Made by a program: the position numbers and the translations under genes
Source: Fragilaria crotonensis
Lineage: Eukaryota > Bacillariophyta > Fragilariophyceae > Fragilariales > Fragilariaceae
Length of the DNA: 26,340 bases
Direction: 5' to 3'
NCBI GenBank assembly: GCA_022925895.1
Contig: JAKSYS010000773.1
Location: 1-26,340 of the forward strand
Part shown: positions 9,789 through 17,736 of the stretch, piece after piece
How the letters are laid out: each line of letters begins with the position of its first letter
Numbering within the stretch: position 1 is the stretch's first letter
The notes under the pieces: generated by a model
The model's database searches: none
Told to the model about the DNA's origin: nothing
What the model saw: only the letters and a program-made list of their open reading frames with translations

Positions 9789-10214
9789 CTAGAAACGTGG
9801 AGCACGGTGGTGTCTAGTCCACGACTCTTCTGTGACTCTTCGTTGACTTGCTGGAAATTCCAAAGACTCGACGAGCAGACAGAAGCCATCATTGGATCCC
9901 CACTCATGTAGTGTTAACAGCGGAATGAACCATCCATTGGTCCACAGTATTTCTCCACCTTCTTTTCCGAGCAGTTGGGTGAGGTTTTGAAGGGTGCAAT
10001 TGAATTGCTCACCACGCTGGGTTTGGTAGTGCCCTGATAACGGCGTCTGAATCCAAACGGAGTGATTCGGGGAAAGCATCTGGAAATGGGTGCTGATATT
10101 GACATATTTCATCTTCTTGGCAATCATTTCTGGTATGCGATCGTGATTGTCACCATGAATGCTAATCTCCCCTACAATGTTACTCAGCCTACTCTCGCCG
10201 GCGAATCGAGACAT
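9789..10214 (-). CDS. Hypothetical protein, possibly the downstream part of the MSRSNRPSV gene
   Basis: A 141-residue ORF on the minus strand starting MSRFAGESRLSN. The frame is open a little further upstream (VHEVW before the Met). Composition is balanced with Trp, His and Gly (GEISIHGDNHD, ILWTNGWFIPLL), more protein-like than neighbouring shadows, but no family is recognised. It follows the ORF at 10222-10443 on the same strand after 7 bp in another frame, so both may be parts of one gene joined by an intron or split by a frameshift. The GDNHD string recalls metallophosphoesterase motifs only superficially. Confidence 0.35.
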   Translation of the reverse strand: MSRFAGESRLSNIVGEISIHGDNHDRIPEMIAKKMKYVNISTHFQMLSPNHSVWIQTPLSGHYQTQRGEQFNCTLQNLTQLLGKEGGEILWTNGWFIPLLTLHEWGSNDGFCLLVESLEFPASQRRVTEESWTRHHRAPRF

Positions 10215-10221
10215 CCAAACC

Positions 10222-10443
10222 TCATGTACGAACCGACAGACACCATGGGGGCGTCAATAGGCATTCCAAGGGATCAGGGAGGGCAAACTTGGAGCAGTAA
10301 ACGACTACTGTAGTGGGTTGTTGCCGTCGTTGACATGGTTGATTTTGCTGTTGTCCTTCGTGTTGTTGCGCTGTTTTTGTTGTGAGCGATTTGTGATTGT
10401 GCGTGATGAGACCGATCACGGAAGGACGATTTGACCGAGACAT
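10222..10443 (-). CDS. Hypothetical protein, minus-strand copy of MSRSNRPSV family
   Basis: A 73-residue ORF starting MSRSNRPSVIGLITH, then a Gln/Thr-rich stretch and DPLECLLTPPWCLSV. Its first 15 codons and about 70 nt upstream, including a TATA-like ACATATATTAG, are duplicated in inverted orientation at 8315-8510. The two copies face each other and would be transcribed convergently. Function unknown. Conservation of frame at the start of both copies supports it having been a real gene. Confidence 0.4.
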   Translation of the reverse strand: MSRSNRPSVIGLITHNHKSLTTKTAQQHEGQQQNQPCQRRQQPTTVVVYCSKFALPDPLECLLTPPWCLSVRT

Positions 10444-10510
10444 CGAACATGGCCTCTACGGCAGCGTCTACGTACGTTGTCCACCCTCTAATATATGTAC
10501 CCTTGCTGAC
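10235..10510 (-). repeat. Right arm of the 2.2-kb inverted duplication
   Basis: Reverse complement of 8315-8600, imperfect. The best-conserved part runs from the TATA-like element (near 10488) through the shared ATG at 10443 to about 10395. The arms are not at the exact ends of a recognisable transposon and no target-site duplication was found. Confidence 0.75.
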
Positions 10511-11135
10511 CATAGTATGCAGTTTGCGTGTGTGCATCTGTATGCATACGAATACAGAGATGGTGGAGTACAATACTGTGTTTCAAATGTTCAATATCAG
10601 TGTACTGCACAGGCTACAGTACAAGCAATGTGAAACCGGGAACGGGGTGTCTGGTTTTTGTGATTGCGAGAATGCTTGTACTGGCGTATGACATAGTGGT
10701 TACACTTGGGTACAGGTACTGGTTACTGGAAATCCAGTGCCACTCCAGTAGCATTCCTACTTCCTACTATACTAGCTGGAGCTACTTTGTACTCCGAATA
10801 CTTTGTATGATACAGGTACTTGTACTCGAGTACCGTAAATACAATAGTCGTTTGTCACCTGTCCTCATATTACAGTCCAGTTCAAAGTACTGGAGTCTGC
10901 CATACAGTGCAAAAATTACAACAACACCTGGCTGACACCAAATTCTTTGCCAGCAATGCCTTATATGTGGCGCACTACATATGCAAACGACCTACGACCG
11001 AGAATACAGCTGTTGACATTCAATACAGAATACAGAGAATCAAAGTCAATTGTTATCACAAAGCGTCGACGAACTCATTATTCTCTCAATCTCTCAATCG
11101 GTTGTATAACATTGTGCAACACTGTAACCAAAGAA
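10511..11135. other. Intergenic, GTAC-rich, no gene seen
   Basis: Upstream region of the plastid membrane-protein gene. Overlapping ORFs are present but lack motifs. The words GTACAGGTACTGG, CAGGTACTTGTACTCGAGTACC and related palindromes cluster at 10690-10900, resembling those at 1424-1590, 8655-8705 and 14355-14420. Confidence 0.4.
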
Positions 11136-11816
11136 ATGAGACATCACAACGTGACATCACTGACGAATAATAGTCGCTTCATGCGTCTGGCGATGATTGT
11201 AATTGTCGTCTCTTCAACGACTCAATCGTCGTGGGCGTTCATGGCAAAATTAACGTCACGGAAAGTTTCATCATCATCATCCCTTTTCTCGTTTGATGAC
11301 TTTGATGATCTCCCATCGATTGGTGATGCTGCCAGTGCCGACGGTGAAGCGTTGGCGAAAGCATTTTATCAACAGGTACGACAGCGCCAAGAAACAGAAG
11401 GAGAAAATGACCAAGATCCGACAAGAAGACTGTCAAGAGAGTATGGGAAGGACTTGTCGGAGTCACCAGTTCGCAAGTTTACTGGTCAACAAGCACAACA
11501 ACGAGTTGAAGAAACACAGCAGTCCGCGGGACTCTTCTCGGGAAGAGGTGTTTCTGTGTACAGCATTCCTAAGAGTTCTCCTAGACAACGCATGCTTGAC
11601 AATGAGTACAACCTGGTGGGTCGGAGCGAGAGAAGTTTTGTAATTCAAATTGTGGCCACTCTGACCTTGTTGACATTTGCAATATACATTGGAATGACGG
11701 GAGGTATCAGCGACAATGACTGGAGTTCCGTTCCTGACAGCCTCGATACCAGCATGGAAGGTACCATCGGGACTTTGCCTGTTCCGACTGATACTGAGAT
11801 AAGTATTTGGTTGTAG
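11136..11816 (+). CDS. Plastid-targeted single-pass membrane protein of unknown function
   Basis: A 226-residue ORF with start at 11136 (A at -3); an in-frame ATG at 11181 would give 211 residues and the same signal peptide. The frame is open upstream to 10947, but that part is unlike a protein N-terminus. Residues 16-34 form a hydrophobic signal sequence ending SSWA before Phe35, followed by an S/K/R-rich transit-like stretch (MAKLTSRKVSSSSS): the diatom ASAF-type bipartite plastid signal. The middle (55-130) is charged and polar. RQRMLDNEYNLVGRSERSF precedes one strong membrane span (about 168-188) and a short acidic tail. The pattern suggests a thylakoid or envelope protein anchored near its C-terminus. 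No family recognised; plastid location is inferred from the N-terminus. Confidence 0.7.
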   Translation: MRHHNVTSLTNNSRFMRLAMIVIVVSSTTQSSWAFMAKLTSRKVSSSSSLFSFDDFDDLPSIGDAASADGEALAKAFYQQVRQRQETEGENDQDPTRRLSREYGKDLSESPVRKFTGQQAQQRVEETQQSAGLFSGRGVSVYSIPKSSPRQRMLDNEYNLVGRSERSFVIQIVATLTLLTFAIYIGMTGGISDNDWSSVPDSLDTSMEGTIGTLPVPTDTEISIWL

Positions 11817-12350
11817 GGAGGACAATTGCGTTGCCTGTATTGCGAATGGGTGTGCTGTGCTGTAAATTTCGCTAATGACAAGTGCACGCCGTGCTGCATC
11901 AATCCAACCATTCTTTTTATGTGAATGCATGCTGCATACTACGAAGCTCAAGATAGGAATGAATATCTATATGTAGCTTTCGACAACGAACCAAGCAGGG
12001 AGATTGTGAGCATCATTTTGATCTGATGGAGTGTGATACCGATGTCGACTAAATCCATAATGTACTGTACTCCCTGTACTGCATTATCGGAACACAACTT
12101 CGTATGCAATCGAGTAGAACTCTATATTATGACGTCCATGCTTTTCGAATAAGGGGCGCCGCCTGTCCGCGTACCGCACCATATAGGTTGCAGAGTTGCG
12201 GTGTCGCAATGTGGCACGCAGAACGCAGAACCATCCTCATGTCAACATCACAATGCACTTGTTGAAAGAGAAAGCAGACGAACTATACAGCACCATCGCA
12301 TTTCAACGACTTGACAATTGAACCAAATTCAGAATCGCACAAAATTAATA
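11817..12350. other. Intergenic between plastid protein and BUD31
   Basis: No gene seen. Contains 3' UTR of the upstream gene and the promoter/5' UTR of BUD31. Short repeated TGTACTGTACTCCCTGTACTG-like words lie near 12060-12082. Confidence 0.4.
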
Positions 12351-13235
12351 ATGGCGCCACGATGGGGAAAGAAGAAATCACCACCACCTGGATTTGATTA
12401 CGTCGAACCCATTTTAGAGGCGTTGGAAAATGAGTTGCGAGATAAAGTCAAGGAATCCAACGAAGGCAAACGCAAAACCGAGTCCTTGTGGCCTGTTCAT
12501 CAGATCAATTGGCAAAAATCTCGATATATTTATGATCTTTACTACACGTACAAACGGATTTCCCGACAAGTATATGACTATTGCATCGATCAAAAGTTGG
12601 TGGACGCTGCACTGATTGCGAAATGGAAAAAGCCAGGATATGAACGACTTTGCAGTACCTATGTCATCAACCCAACCAATTACAAATTCGGGACCACAAG
12701 TCTCTGTCGTGTCCCTCTCTTTGATCGCTCTGAAGAGCAACGGTCCGCTCAAGACCCAACGGTAAGTATTTTATAGAGGTATTGACTCAGTTTCGGGACC
12801 AGCATTCATCATGTTTAACGCAAACAATGACTCACGAAACATTTCCTCCTAACGTAGACCGGGTGTCGAGGCTGTGCATCTGGCAAGGGGGCTGGACCAC
12901 GGAATCTATTTGGCAACAAGTACGGTCAAAGTTTGGCGGCAGTACAGATTGCGAGAGAAAAGAGAATGGTGGAAATCGAACGAAAACGAAAGGCCGAGGA
13001 AGAGCGACATGCTCAAGATGGTGGCGACGATGACAGCACCGATGACAATGATGAAGATGATAACAATAATGACGATGGGGAGGCCGAAACCGATGATGAG
13101 GATGATGATTACGGTCCCACACCTGCAGCGGGGGTGTGGGCAGGGAGCCAAAAACTGCAGGCAGAAAGTGATGCACTAGCAGATAATCAAGGCCATGAGG
13201 AAGAACACCTGCCCAAAAAGCAAAGAACACATTAA
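12351..13235 (+). CDS. BUD31: BUD31/G10 splicing factor homologue with acidic C-terminal extension
   Basis: Two exons, 12351-12761 and 12858-13235, with a 96-nt phase-0 intron (GTAAGT...GTAG), give 262 residues. BUD31 is a small zinc protein of the activated spliceosome associated with the Prp19/NTC complex. Family signatures are clear: EGKRKTESLWPVHQINWQKSRYIYDL (38-63, quoted in part), RQVYDYC (72-78), LIAKWKKPGYERLC (88-101), FGTTSLCRVP (113-122) and GCRGCASG (139-146). The start MAPRWGKKK is chosen for its good context (AATAATGG) and fit to the family; the frame extends upstream only by non-ATG codons. Human BUD31 is 144 residues; here about 110 extra residues follow, first KR/E-rich, then a long Asp/Asn/Glu run, ending KKQRTH. 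Several zinc-ligand cysteines of the human protein are absent (LCCLRC is LCSTYV here). Spliceosomal role is well supported. Confidence 0.92.
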
Positions 13236-13344
13236 ATTTATAATCGTCTAAGTTCCATTGCGCCAATCTCACAAATAGCAATGAGTGTTTCAGTATTGGG
13301 AATCGATGAGTTATCCTGGCACAGATTAATTCACGATCGTGGAT

Positions 13345-14119
13345 TCAATCATTTTTCATGACCACAGTTCGCTCGGCATGAGCATGGCCAGCTTTATCGA
13401 TCATGTCAAAGATCTTTGGAATGATGAAAGTGAACTAGTACGACGTGGGTTAGATGTAGGTAACGAGAGCGTTGCGATGTAGCGAAGGAGACTTACAAAT
13501 GCCAGATTAATGATCGTCTCGGGCAGGGACAACCAAAACGAGTCTGGAATGACGTTGACCCAACCTGGACCAAGGCCGTCCAACAAGTCACCGAATTTCA
13601 CGAGTCCATCATCTAGTCGAAGGAAGTTGAATAGTACTCAAACTTTGCCAGCCAGATAAGGCACCAAGACCAGGAGAAAGATGTAGTATGCGATGATGCG
13701 AGACGAAATGGAAGCAGCAGCAATGACCTTTTCGTTGGTATTTGATGAGAAACAGTAGCTGTGGTTTGATCATTCACTGAAACTCCGCGATCACTTACCA
13801 TGATCGTTTCAAACTCCGCTGCGTCAATGCCACCCGATTTGTCATCGTCACTTGCTTCAAAAAGCTTGTCCACGACCTGTCGAGTAGCTGGGAAACAGGC
13901 TGCCGGACCTGCATATTTAGCCAAATTCAAGTGAACTAACAAAACGCCAGCATATAGCTCGGTTGCATTGATCGAACCGGTATTGTTTGCATCGCAAATA
14001 CTGAAGACGTATGCGCACAGCCTCTTGAAATACGAACTCCGAGTGATAAAGTTGGAGGTTGTCTGCTTGAGTTCTTCAATCCCTTCACAAGATTTTTTCG
14101 CATTGGCACCTGTCGACAT
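13345..14119 (-). CDS. Two-EF-hand membrane protein, interrupted by an in-frame TGA
   Basis: Three exons read leftward: 14119-13799, 13727-13497 and 13434-13345, with 71-nt and 62-nt introns (both GTAAG... to AG, phase 0). Exon 1 encodes two canonical calcium loops, DANNTGSINATE (43-54) and DDDKSGGIDAAE (91-102). Exon 2 opens with a hydrophobic span (IIAYYIFLLVLVPYLAG) and then meets TGA at complement 13638-13640, after which the same frame continues with 47 codons, and exon 3 completes a second hydrophobic span (INLAF joined to FTFIIP) before TGA at 13345. Read through, the protein would have 213 residues and two membrane segments. Because the frame and the second intron are intact past the TGA, the stop is either recent, a base error, or suppressed. 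The minus-strand start at 14119 is the first ATG. Role: presumably Ca2+ sensing at a membrane; exact family not recognised. The gene is tail to tail with BUD31, 109 bp apart. Confidence 0.72.
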
Positions 14120-14424
14120 GATAGAATTAGATAGCGAGCCTAACACTTCGTCTGGTTTCTGTGCTGTTGTGTGCAGATGCCGCCAAGACTTCCTCTGGTG
14201 TATGTTGTGTCAATGATGCTGCGATTTAACGGATGTGTTCACAGATTGATACTCGAATCCTCAGAAGCTCCAAGTATCCAAAAAGTGGGATTGCACCCCA
14301 GGCACGACTTGCGTACAATACGGGTTCGTGTAGACTCGTCTTGCATAGTACGGTAGTGTTGGGTACTACCGGTAGCGTACGTGGTACCTGGCACGCTTGT
14401 ATGAACAGATACTACAGTACAACT
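14120..14424. other. Short 5' flank of the EF-hand gene, GTAC-rich
   Basis: No gene seen. It holds the presumed native promoter of the EF-hand gene. GTAC-containing palindromes (GGGTACTACCGGTAGCGTACG, quoted in part as GGTACTACCGGTAG) cluster at 14357-14420, right up to the retrotransposon edge. Confidence 0.4.
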
Positions 14425-15321
14425 TGATAGATTCTGCGTGCGAGCGCGGAGTGGAGGCCAGACCATGGTTAAATCGGGCGCACGTCAGACCGGGGTCGCA
14501 GGCAGGTGGTGACGTCACGGTGACGGTATCGGTCGCTACAGTACGAACGTTGGCCGGTGCTACGGTTTCAGGACTACTGGATGCTACGCTAGCGGCAGAG
14601 GAAGCGGGAGTGCTAGTAGCAAACGCGACGGTGTACGCGTGGGAGTCTACTGGACGGGTATACTGAGCTACGGTATGACTAGGCGTAACTACAGTACATG
14701 TAGACGTAGACACAGTGCTAGTAGGCGAAGCAACTGTGCTAGTATCTGTAGGTACGATGCAAGTAGATGGTGCTACGTTGCGCGTAGGTGACACTACAGT
14801 ATGTGGACGTGGGTGGAGTCCTACGGTGACGTCGGTAGCCAAGTGGGTACTAGTACACTGGCTATCGCTACAGGGGACTGAACCGTGACGACGGCGGGTA
14901 AAAGTCGTCATGGTCAGTTACGCTGCGTAAAATTGTACATTGTTAAAATCGGTGGCCGGACTAAATATATTTACAGGTTGACAAATTTGTGAGAAAATCG
15001 TTGATCACAAGTGATGATCAACTTCGTTTGATGAGTGTTTCTGAGGAACACTCAGGAACACAAATGAAACGGTGCACGTCTGAAGAGTGCACGTCTGAAA
15101 AGGTGTACGTCTGAAGAGGTCGTACGAGGCCGAGCGTTGGGCGAGAAAATGGTCGTTTATGCAACGAACGACATGAAAACGATCGTTACAATTTCCGAGT
15201 GGGATATGATTCCCGTACGACAGTAACGATACGACGTATACTGTTTACTAGCCTAATGTGAAGTGTCGTACTGAATAATGTAGATAGTAAAAATACGTAG
15301 GAGCGGTACTAAAGTCTGTCA
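14425..15321 (-). repeat. 3' LTR of the retrotransposon (left copy, 897 bp)
   Basis: Starts TGATAG and ends CTGTCA on the + strand, the canonical TG...CA ends. Compared with the right copy I see three substitutions (near 14484, 14632 and 15058) and four single-base length differences, two in A-runs. It contains an AT-rich TATA-like palindrome (14962-14973), a CRE palindrome (14509-14518), a 21-bp minisatellite, and hairpins described separately. An ATG-led ORF (complement 14911-14366) starts in the LTR and runs into host DNA. Confidence 0.95.
15000..15118. repeat. Hairpins and triple 15-16-nt repeat in LTR U3
   Basis: Within the left LTR: GTTGATCA (15000-15007) faces TGATCAAC (15015-15022); GAGTGTT (15033-15039) faces AACACTC (15047-15053); then GTGCACGTCTGAAGA occurs three times with small changes (from 15072, 15087 and 15103). 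The right LTR has the same set near 26012-26130, with the first loop one base longer. These lie in U3 upstream of the TATA-like word and are good candidates for enhancer or protein-binding sites. Confidence 0.65.
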
Positions 15322-16638
15322 CCCTCTTGAATCAGATCTCCGTAGAAATTGGTGATGGAGAAAGTAGGTGATCAGGGAGTTTGCAAAGATTTTGTCAAGG
15401 TGAGGATCAATCTTGGAGGATGTCTGAGTTTTGGTTAGGATGTCAGCAAGTTGAGAGTCACAAGGGATCCAATAGAGTTGATGAGTACCATCTTGTTGGC
15501 CTTGGCGGACAAAGTGAAAGCGTCTTTCAATGTGGCGAGTTTTGCGAGTTAGTTTGCCATTCTTGGCAATTTGAACAGTTGCTTCATTGTCAATCATAAG
15601 GACAGATGGGATTGTAGGTAAACGTTGGGATGATTCGCGCCATTGTTTAGTGCCAAGGTATGTCATGTCATATAAAAGCATTCTGATGTGGGCAGTAGCC
15701 ATAGTTGCAGAGCAGGCTGCCATGTATTCAGCTTCAGAGGTTGACATTGCAATTGGGGTAGGCATTGTTGAGTTGGCTTCAATGAGAGCACCATTGTGAA
15801 AGATCATGTATCCAACAGTTGATCTGCCAGTGTCAGGGCAATCTTGCCAGCTGGCATCAGAGAAGACAGTCAGGTCAGAGTATGGAATGCTGTGTTGGGC
15901 ACAGATACTATAGATTGGGTTAGAGGTGCCATCAGGATAGAATTTCAAGGCATAGCTGGGTCGGCGTCTGAGATAGCCAAATAACCAGATAAGGGCGCGG
16001 AAGTCAAGTTCACCGGGGCAGATGCAGGCTTTTGCAAGTTTGCAGACTGCAAAAAGGATATCGGCTCGTGTGTTATATGCTAGATAAAGTAGGGTGCATA
16101 CGGCTGAGCGAAACGGGAGGCGGGAATGTCTTTTCTCAATTATAGACTTGTCATGATCGGTGACAGGGCGGTTATCTTTGGTGAAGACGTAATCGGGTGG
16201 GAAGGGAGTTTCGCGTTCAGGGAATTCGGAATCTGGGTCATAACGTTGGAGAGCGTTTAAGACATAACGGTGTTGGTCTAGAGTGTAGGTGGAATCTTTG
16301 TGGCGGTGGATGCGCATTTGCAGGAACCATTGTGCAGGACCAAGGAATTTCACGTCAAAGCGGTTGCGGACGGAATCTTCGAAAGATTTCGATGGAATCA
16401 TTGCTTCCAACATAAAGCATGTCATCAACGAAGAATAGGAGGCGAAGCCATTGGTTGTGTTTGTCATAGTAAACAAAATAGGATGGTTCTGCTTGGGATT
16501 GAATGAATCCTTGAGAGTAAAGCCATTCAGAGAATTCAATGTTCCAATATTTGCCTGAGTAGACAAGGCCATAGATTCCTTTGTCAAGAAGAAGTGGGAC
16601 TCCAAAGTATTTGGCATATTCTGGGAAGTGGTAAGCAA
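15319..16638 (-). CDS. pol: Pol: RT C-terminal part and RNase H
   Basis: The true Pol sequence enters this frame near 16385 (FEDSVRNRFDVKFLGPAQWFL, the RT connection); the upstream 80 codons are a shadow of RT. RNase H follows: FSDASWQDCPDTGRSTVGY, AMSTSEAEYMA, IDNEATVQIAKNGKLTRKTRHIE (acidic residues Asp, Glu, Asp visible) and LADILTK at the end. The last codons overlap the polypurine tract and the stop codon TGA is the first three bases of the 3' LTR. Confidence 0.9.
   Translation of the reverse strand: MLTTSQNMPNTLESHFFLTKESMALSTQANIGTLNSLNGFTLKDSFNPKQNHPILFTMTNTTNGFASYSSLMTCFMLEAMIPSKSFEDSVRNRFDVKFLGPAQWFLQMRIHRHKDSTYTLDQHRYVLNALQRYDPDSEFPERETPFPPDYVFTKDNRPVTDHDKSIIEKRHSRLPFRSAVCTLLYLAYNTRADILFAVCKLAKACICPGELDFRALIWLFGYLRRRPSYALKFYPDGTSNPIYSICAQHSIPYSDLTVFSDASWQDCPDTGRSTVGYMIFHNGALIEANSTMPTPIAMSTSEAEYMAACSATMATAHIRMLLYDMTYLGTKQWRESSQRLPTIPSVLMIDNEATVQIAKNGKLTRKTRHIERRFHFVRQGQQDGTHQLYWIPCDSQLADILTKTQTSSKIDPHLDKIFANSLITYFLHHQFLRRSDSRG
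15322..15328 (-). other. Polypurine tract
   Basis: Minus strand AAGAGGG directly abuts the 3' LTR start (TGACAG), the expected site for plus-strand priming. It is short and lies inside the last codons of the pol reading frame (R-G before the stop). Confidence 0.75.
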
Positions 16639-17335
16639 GGTAAAGTGGCAGGATCACAAAGTGACGTCCAATAACTTTGGCTTGAAGATAGGCTCCAATG
16701 AAGTCAGCACCTTTAAGGATGCGGCGGAAAGCACAGGTTTTGGATATGAGGAGCTTGACCCCTCTTGAAGATGCACAGGGTGACCATGTGTCTTCAAAAG
16801 GTTGAGGGATCTCAATTGGGATAGTGTTAGATTTATTTACTTTCTTGGTGTTTTCCTCTCTTTGTTTGAGTAGTTGTTGCTGGTACTTTGCTTTAGTTTT
16901 CTTGATTCTTCTCTTTTCCATGTCGCCGCGTGCAACAAGGCGGGCTTTGAGTTTGTCAAGTTTGCCAGATGCTGTTTGCTTTGCTTTGAGCACAAGTTTA
17001 ACTGGGATAATCAATTCATCTACATGGGGTTTCTGGCCAAGGATGAAGGTACCATGATCAATGAGGTTCTTGATTTCCATTTTGATTGCATGAAGCCAGG
17101 CAGAGCGGATGTCATCATCAAGTTTGAGGACAGCTTGAAAGGATTGGGGTTCTGGCAAGTATTTATCAACAGGATCATCATTTTCTGTGGATGTGTCAGC
17201 AGAGGCATCAAGGGTAAGCATGGCAGTGTGGATAGGGTCAATGGATGGTGGTGATTCAGCACATTCTTGGAAGTAAAGTGTCATCTCTTTCTGAAGGGGT
17301 GTGTGTCTCTTCTGGTGATGAGTGAGGTTGAGCAA
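16355..17335 (-). CDS. pol: Pol: reverse transcriptase, N-terminal and catalytic part
   Basis: RVT_2-type reverse transcriptase. Recognisable blocks are EPQSFQAVLKLDDDIRSAWL, PVKLVLKAKQTASGKLDKLK, ARLVARGD, KGADFIGAYLQAKV, LLLDKGIYGLVYSGKYW and the polymerase motif FFVDDMLYVGSND (catalytic Asp pair) near 16415. The expected first Asp lies in GADF. A Lys/Gln-rich insertion (RRIKKTKAKYQQQ...) follows ARLVARGD. The frame is lost about 15 codons after VDD, where the adjacent frame takes over. Confidence 0.9.
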   Translation of the reverse strand: MLNLTHHQKRHTPLQKEMTLYFQECAESPPSIDPIHTAMLTLDASADTSTENDDPVDKYLPEPQSFQAVLKLDDDIRSAWLHAIKMEIKNLIDHGTFILGQKPHVDELIIPVKLVLKAKQTASGKLDKLKARLVARGDMEKRRIKKTKAKYQQQLLKQREENTKKVNKSNTIPIEIPQPFEDTWSPCASSRGVKLLISKTCAFRRILKGADFIGAYLQAKVIGRHFVILPLYLAYHFPEYAKYFGVPLLLDKGIYGLVYSGKYWNIEFSEWLYSQGFIQSQAEPSYFVYYDKHNQWLRLLFFVDDMLYVGSNDSIEIFRRFRPQPL

Positions 17336-17736
17336 TTGAGGTGCAGGTGGTGTTGGACCAGGTTGTAGATCATCATCATCAGTGTCATCATCATTGTCAA
17401 TAGTCTCAATGGGAAGGGATGCTTATCATTGTTAGTGGGTTCTTCAATGAAGGAAGAGGGATTGATTCCAAGGTTGGCAACAGATCCAGTTTGGTGAATG
17501 ATGGTGGGTTCTGAATTCTCAACATTTTCAAGTCCATTAGGGTCCATGTGGGAGCGGATGGGAATGGCTCCAGCAAAGGGTTTGGAGTCAAAAGCAAGGG
17601 CAGAGCTGAAATCTTCATCAAAATAAGCGTCACGGGTTGTGATAATTCGTTGAGGATGGTCTGGGAATAGACAAGCCAGCCAGCAGAGTTTTCAGGAATC
17701 AATAAAGTTCCACGGGATGCGCGTTGGAGCTGTTGT
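17336..17736 (-). pseudogene. Pol: integrase C-terminal region and linker, frameshifted
   Basis: Coding resumes in another frame near 17702 with IPENSAGWLVYS, the copia GKR-like/after-INT region, shifts again near 17660 to RIITTRDAYFDEDFSS, the usual segment before RT in copia Pol, and continues as an acidic, Asn/Pro-rich linker. Three frame changes lie within 400 bp. Confidence 0.7.

Noticed and set aside
13638-13640. Selenocysteine as the explanation of the EF-hand TGA
   Set aside because: No thiol-redox context or visible SECIS; a stop or base change is simpler, so kept only as an alternative.
14397-14666. + strand ORF in both LTRs (about 89 and 80 residues, Ala/Val/Thr-rich)
   Set aside because: It is the opposite-strand shadow of the 21-bp minisatellite, which leaves several frames open.
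16386-16638. Extra domain before RNase H in the frame starting at 16638
   Set aside because: It is an off-frame translation of the RT coding strand; RT motifs lie in the other frame there.
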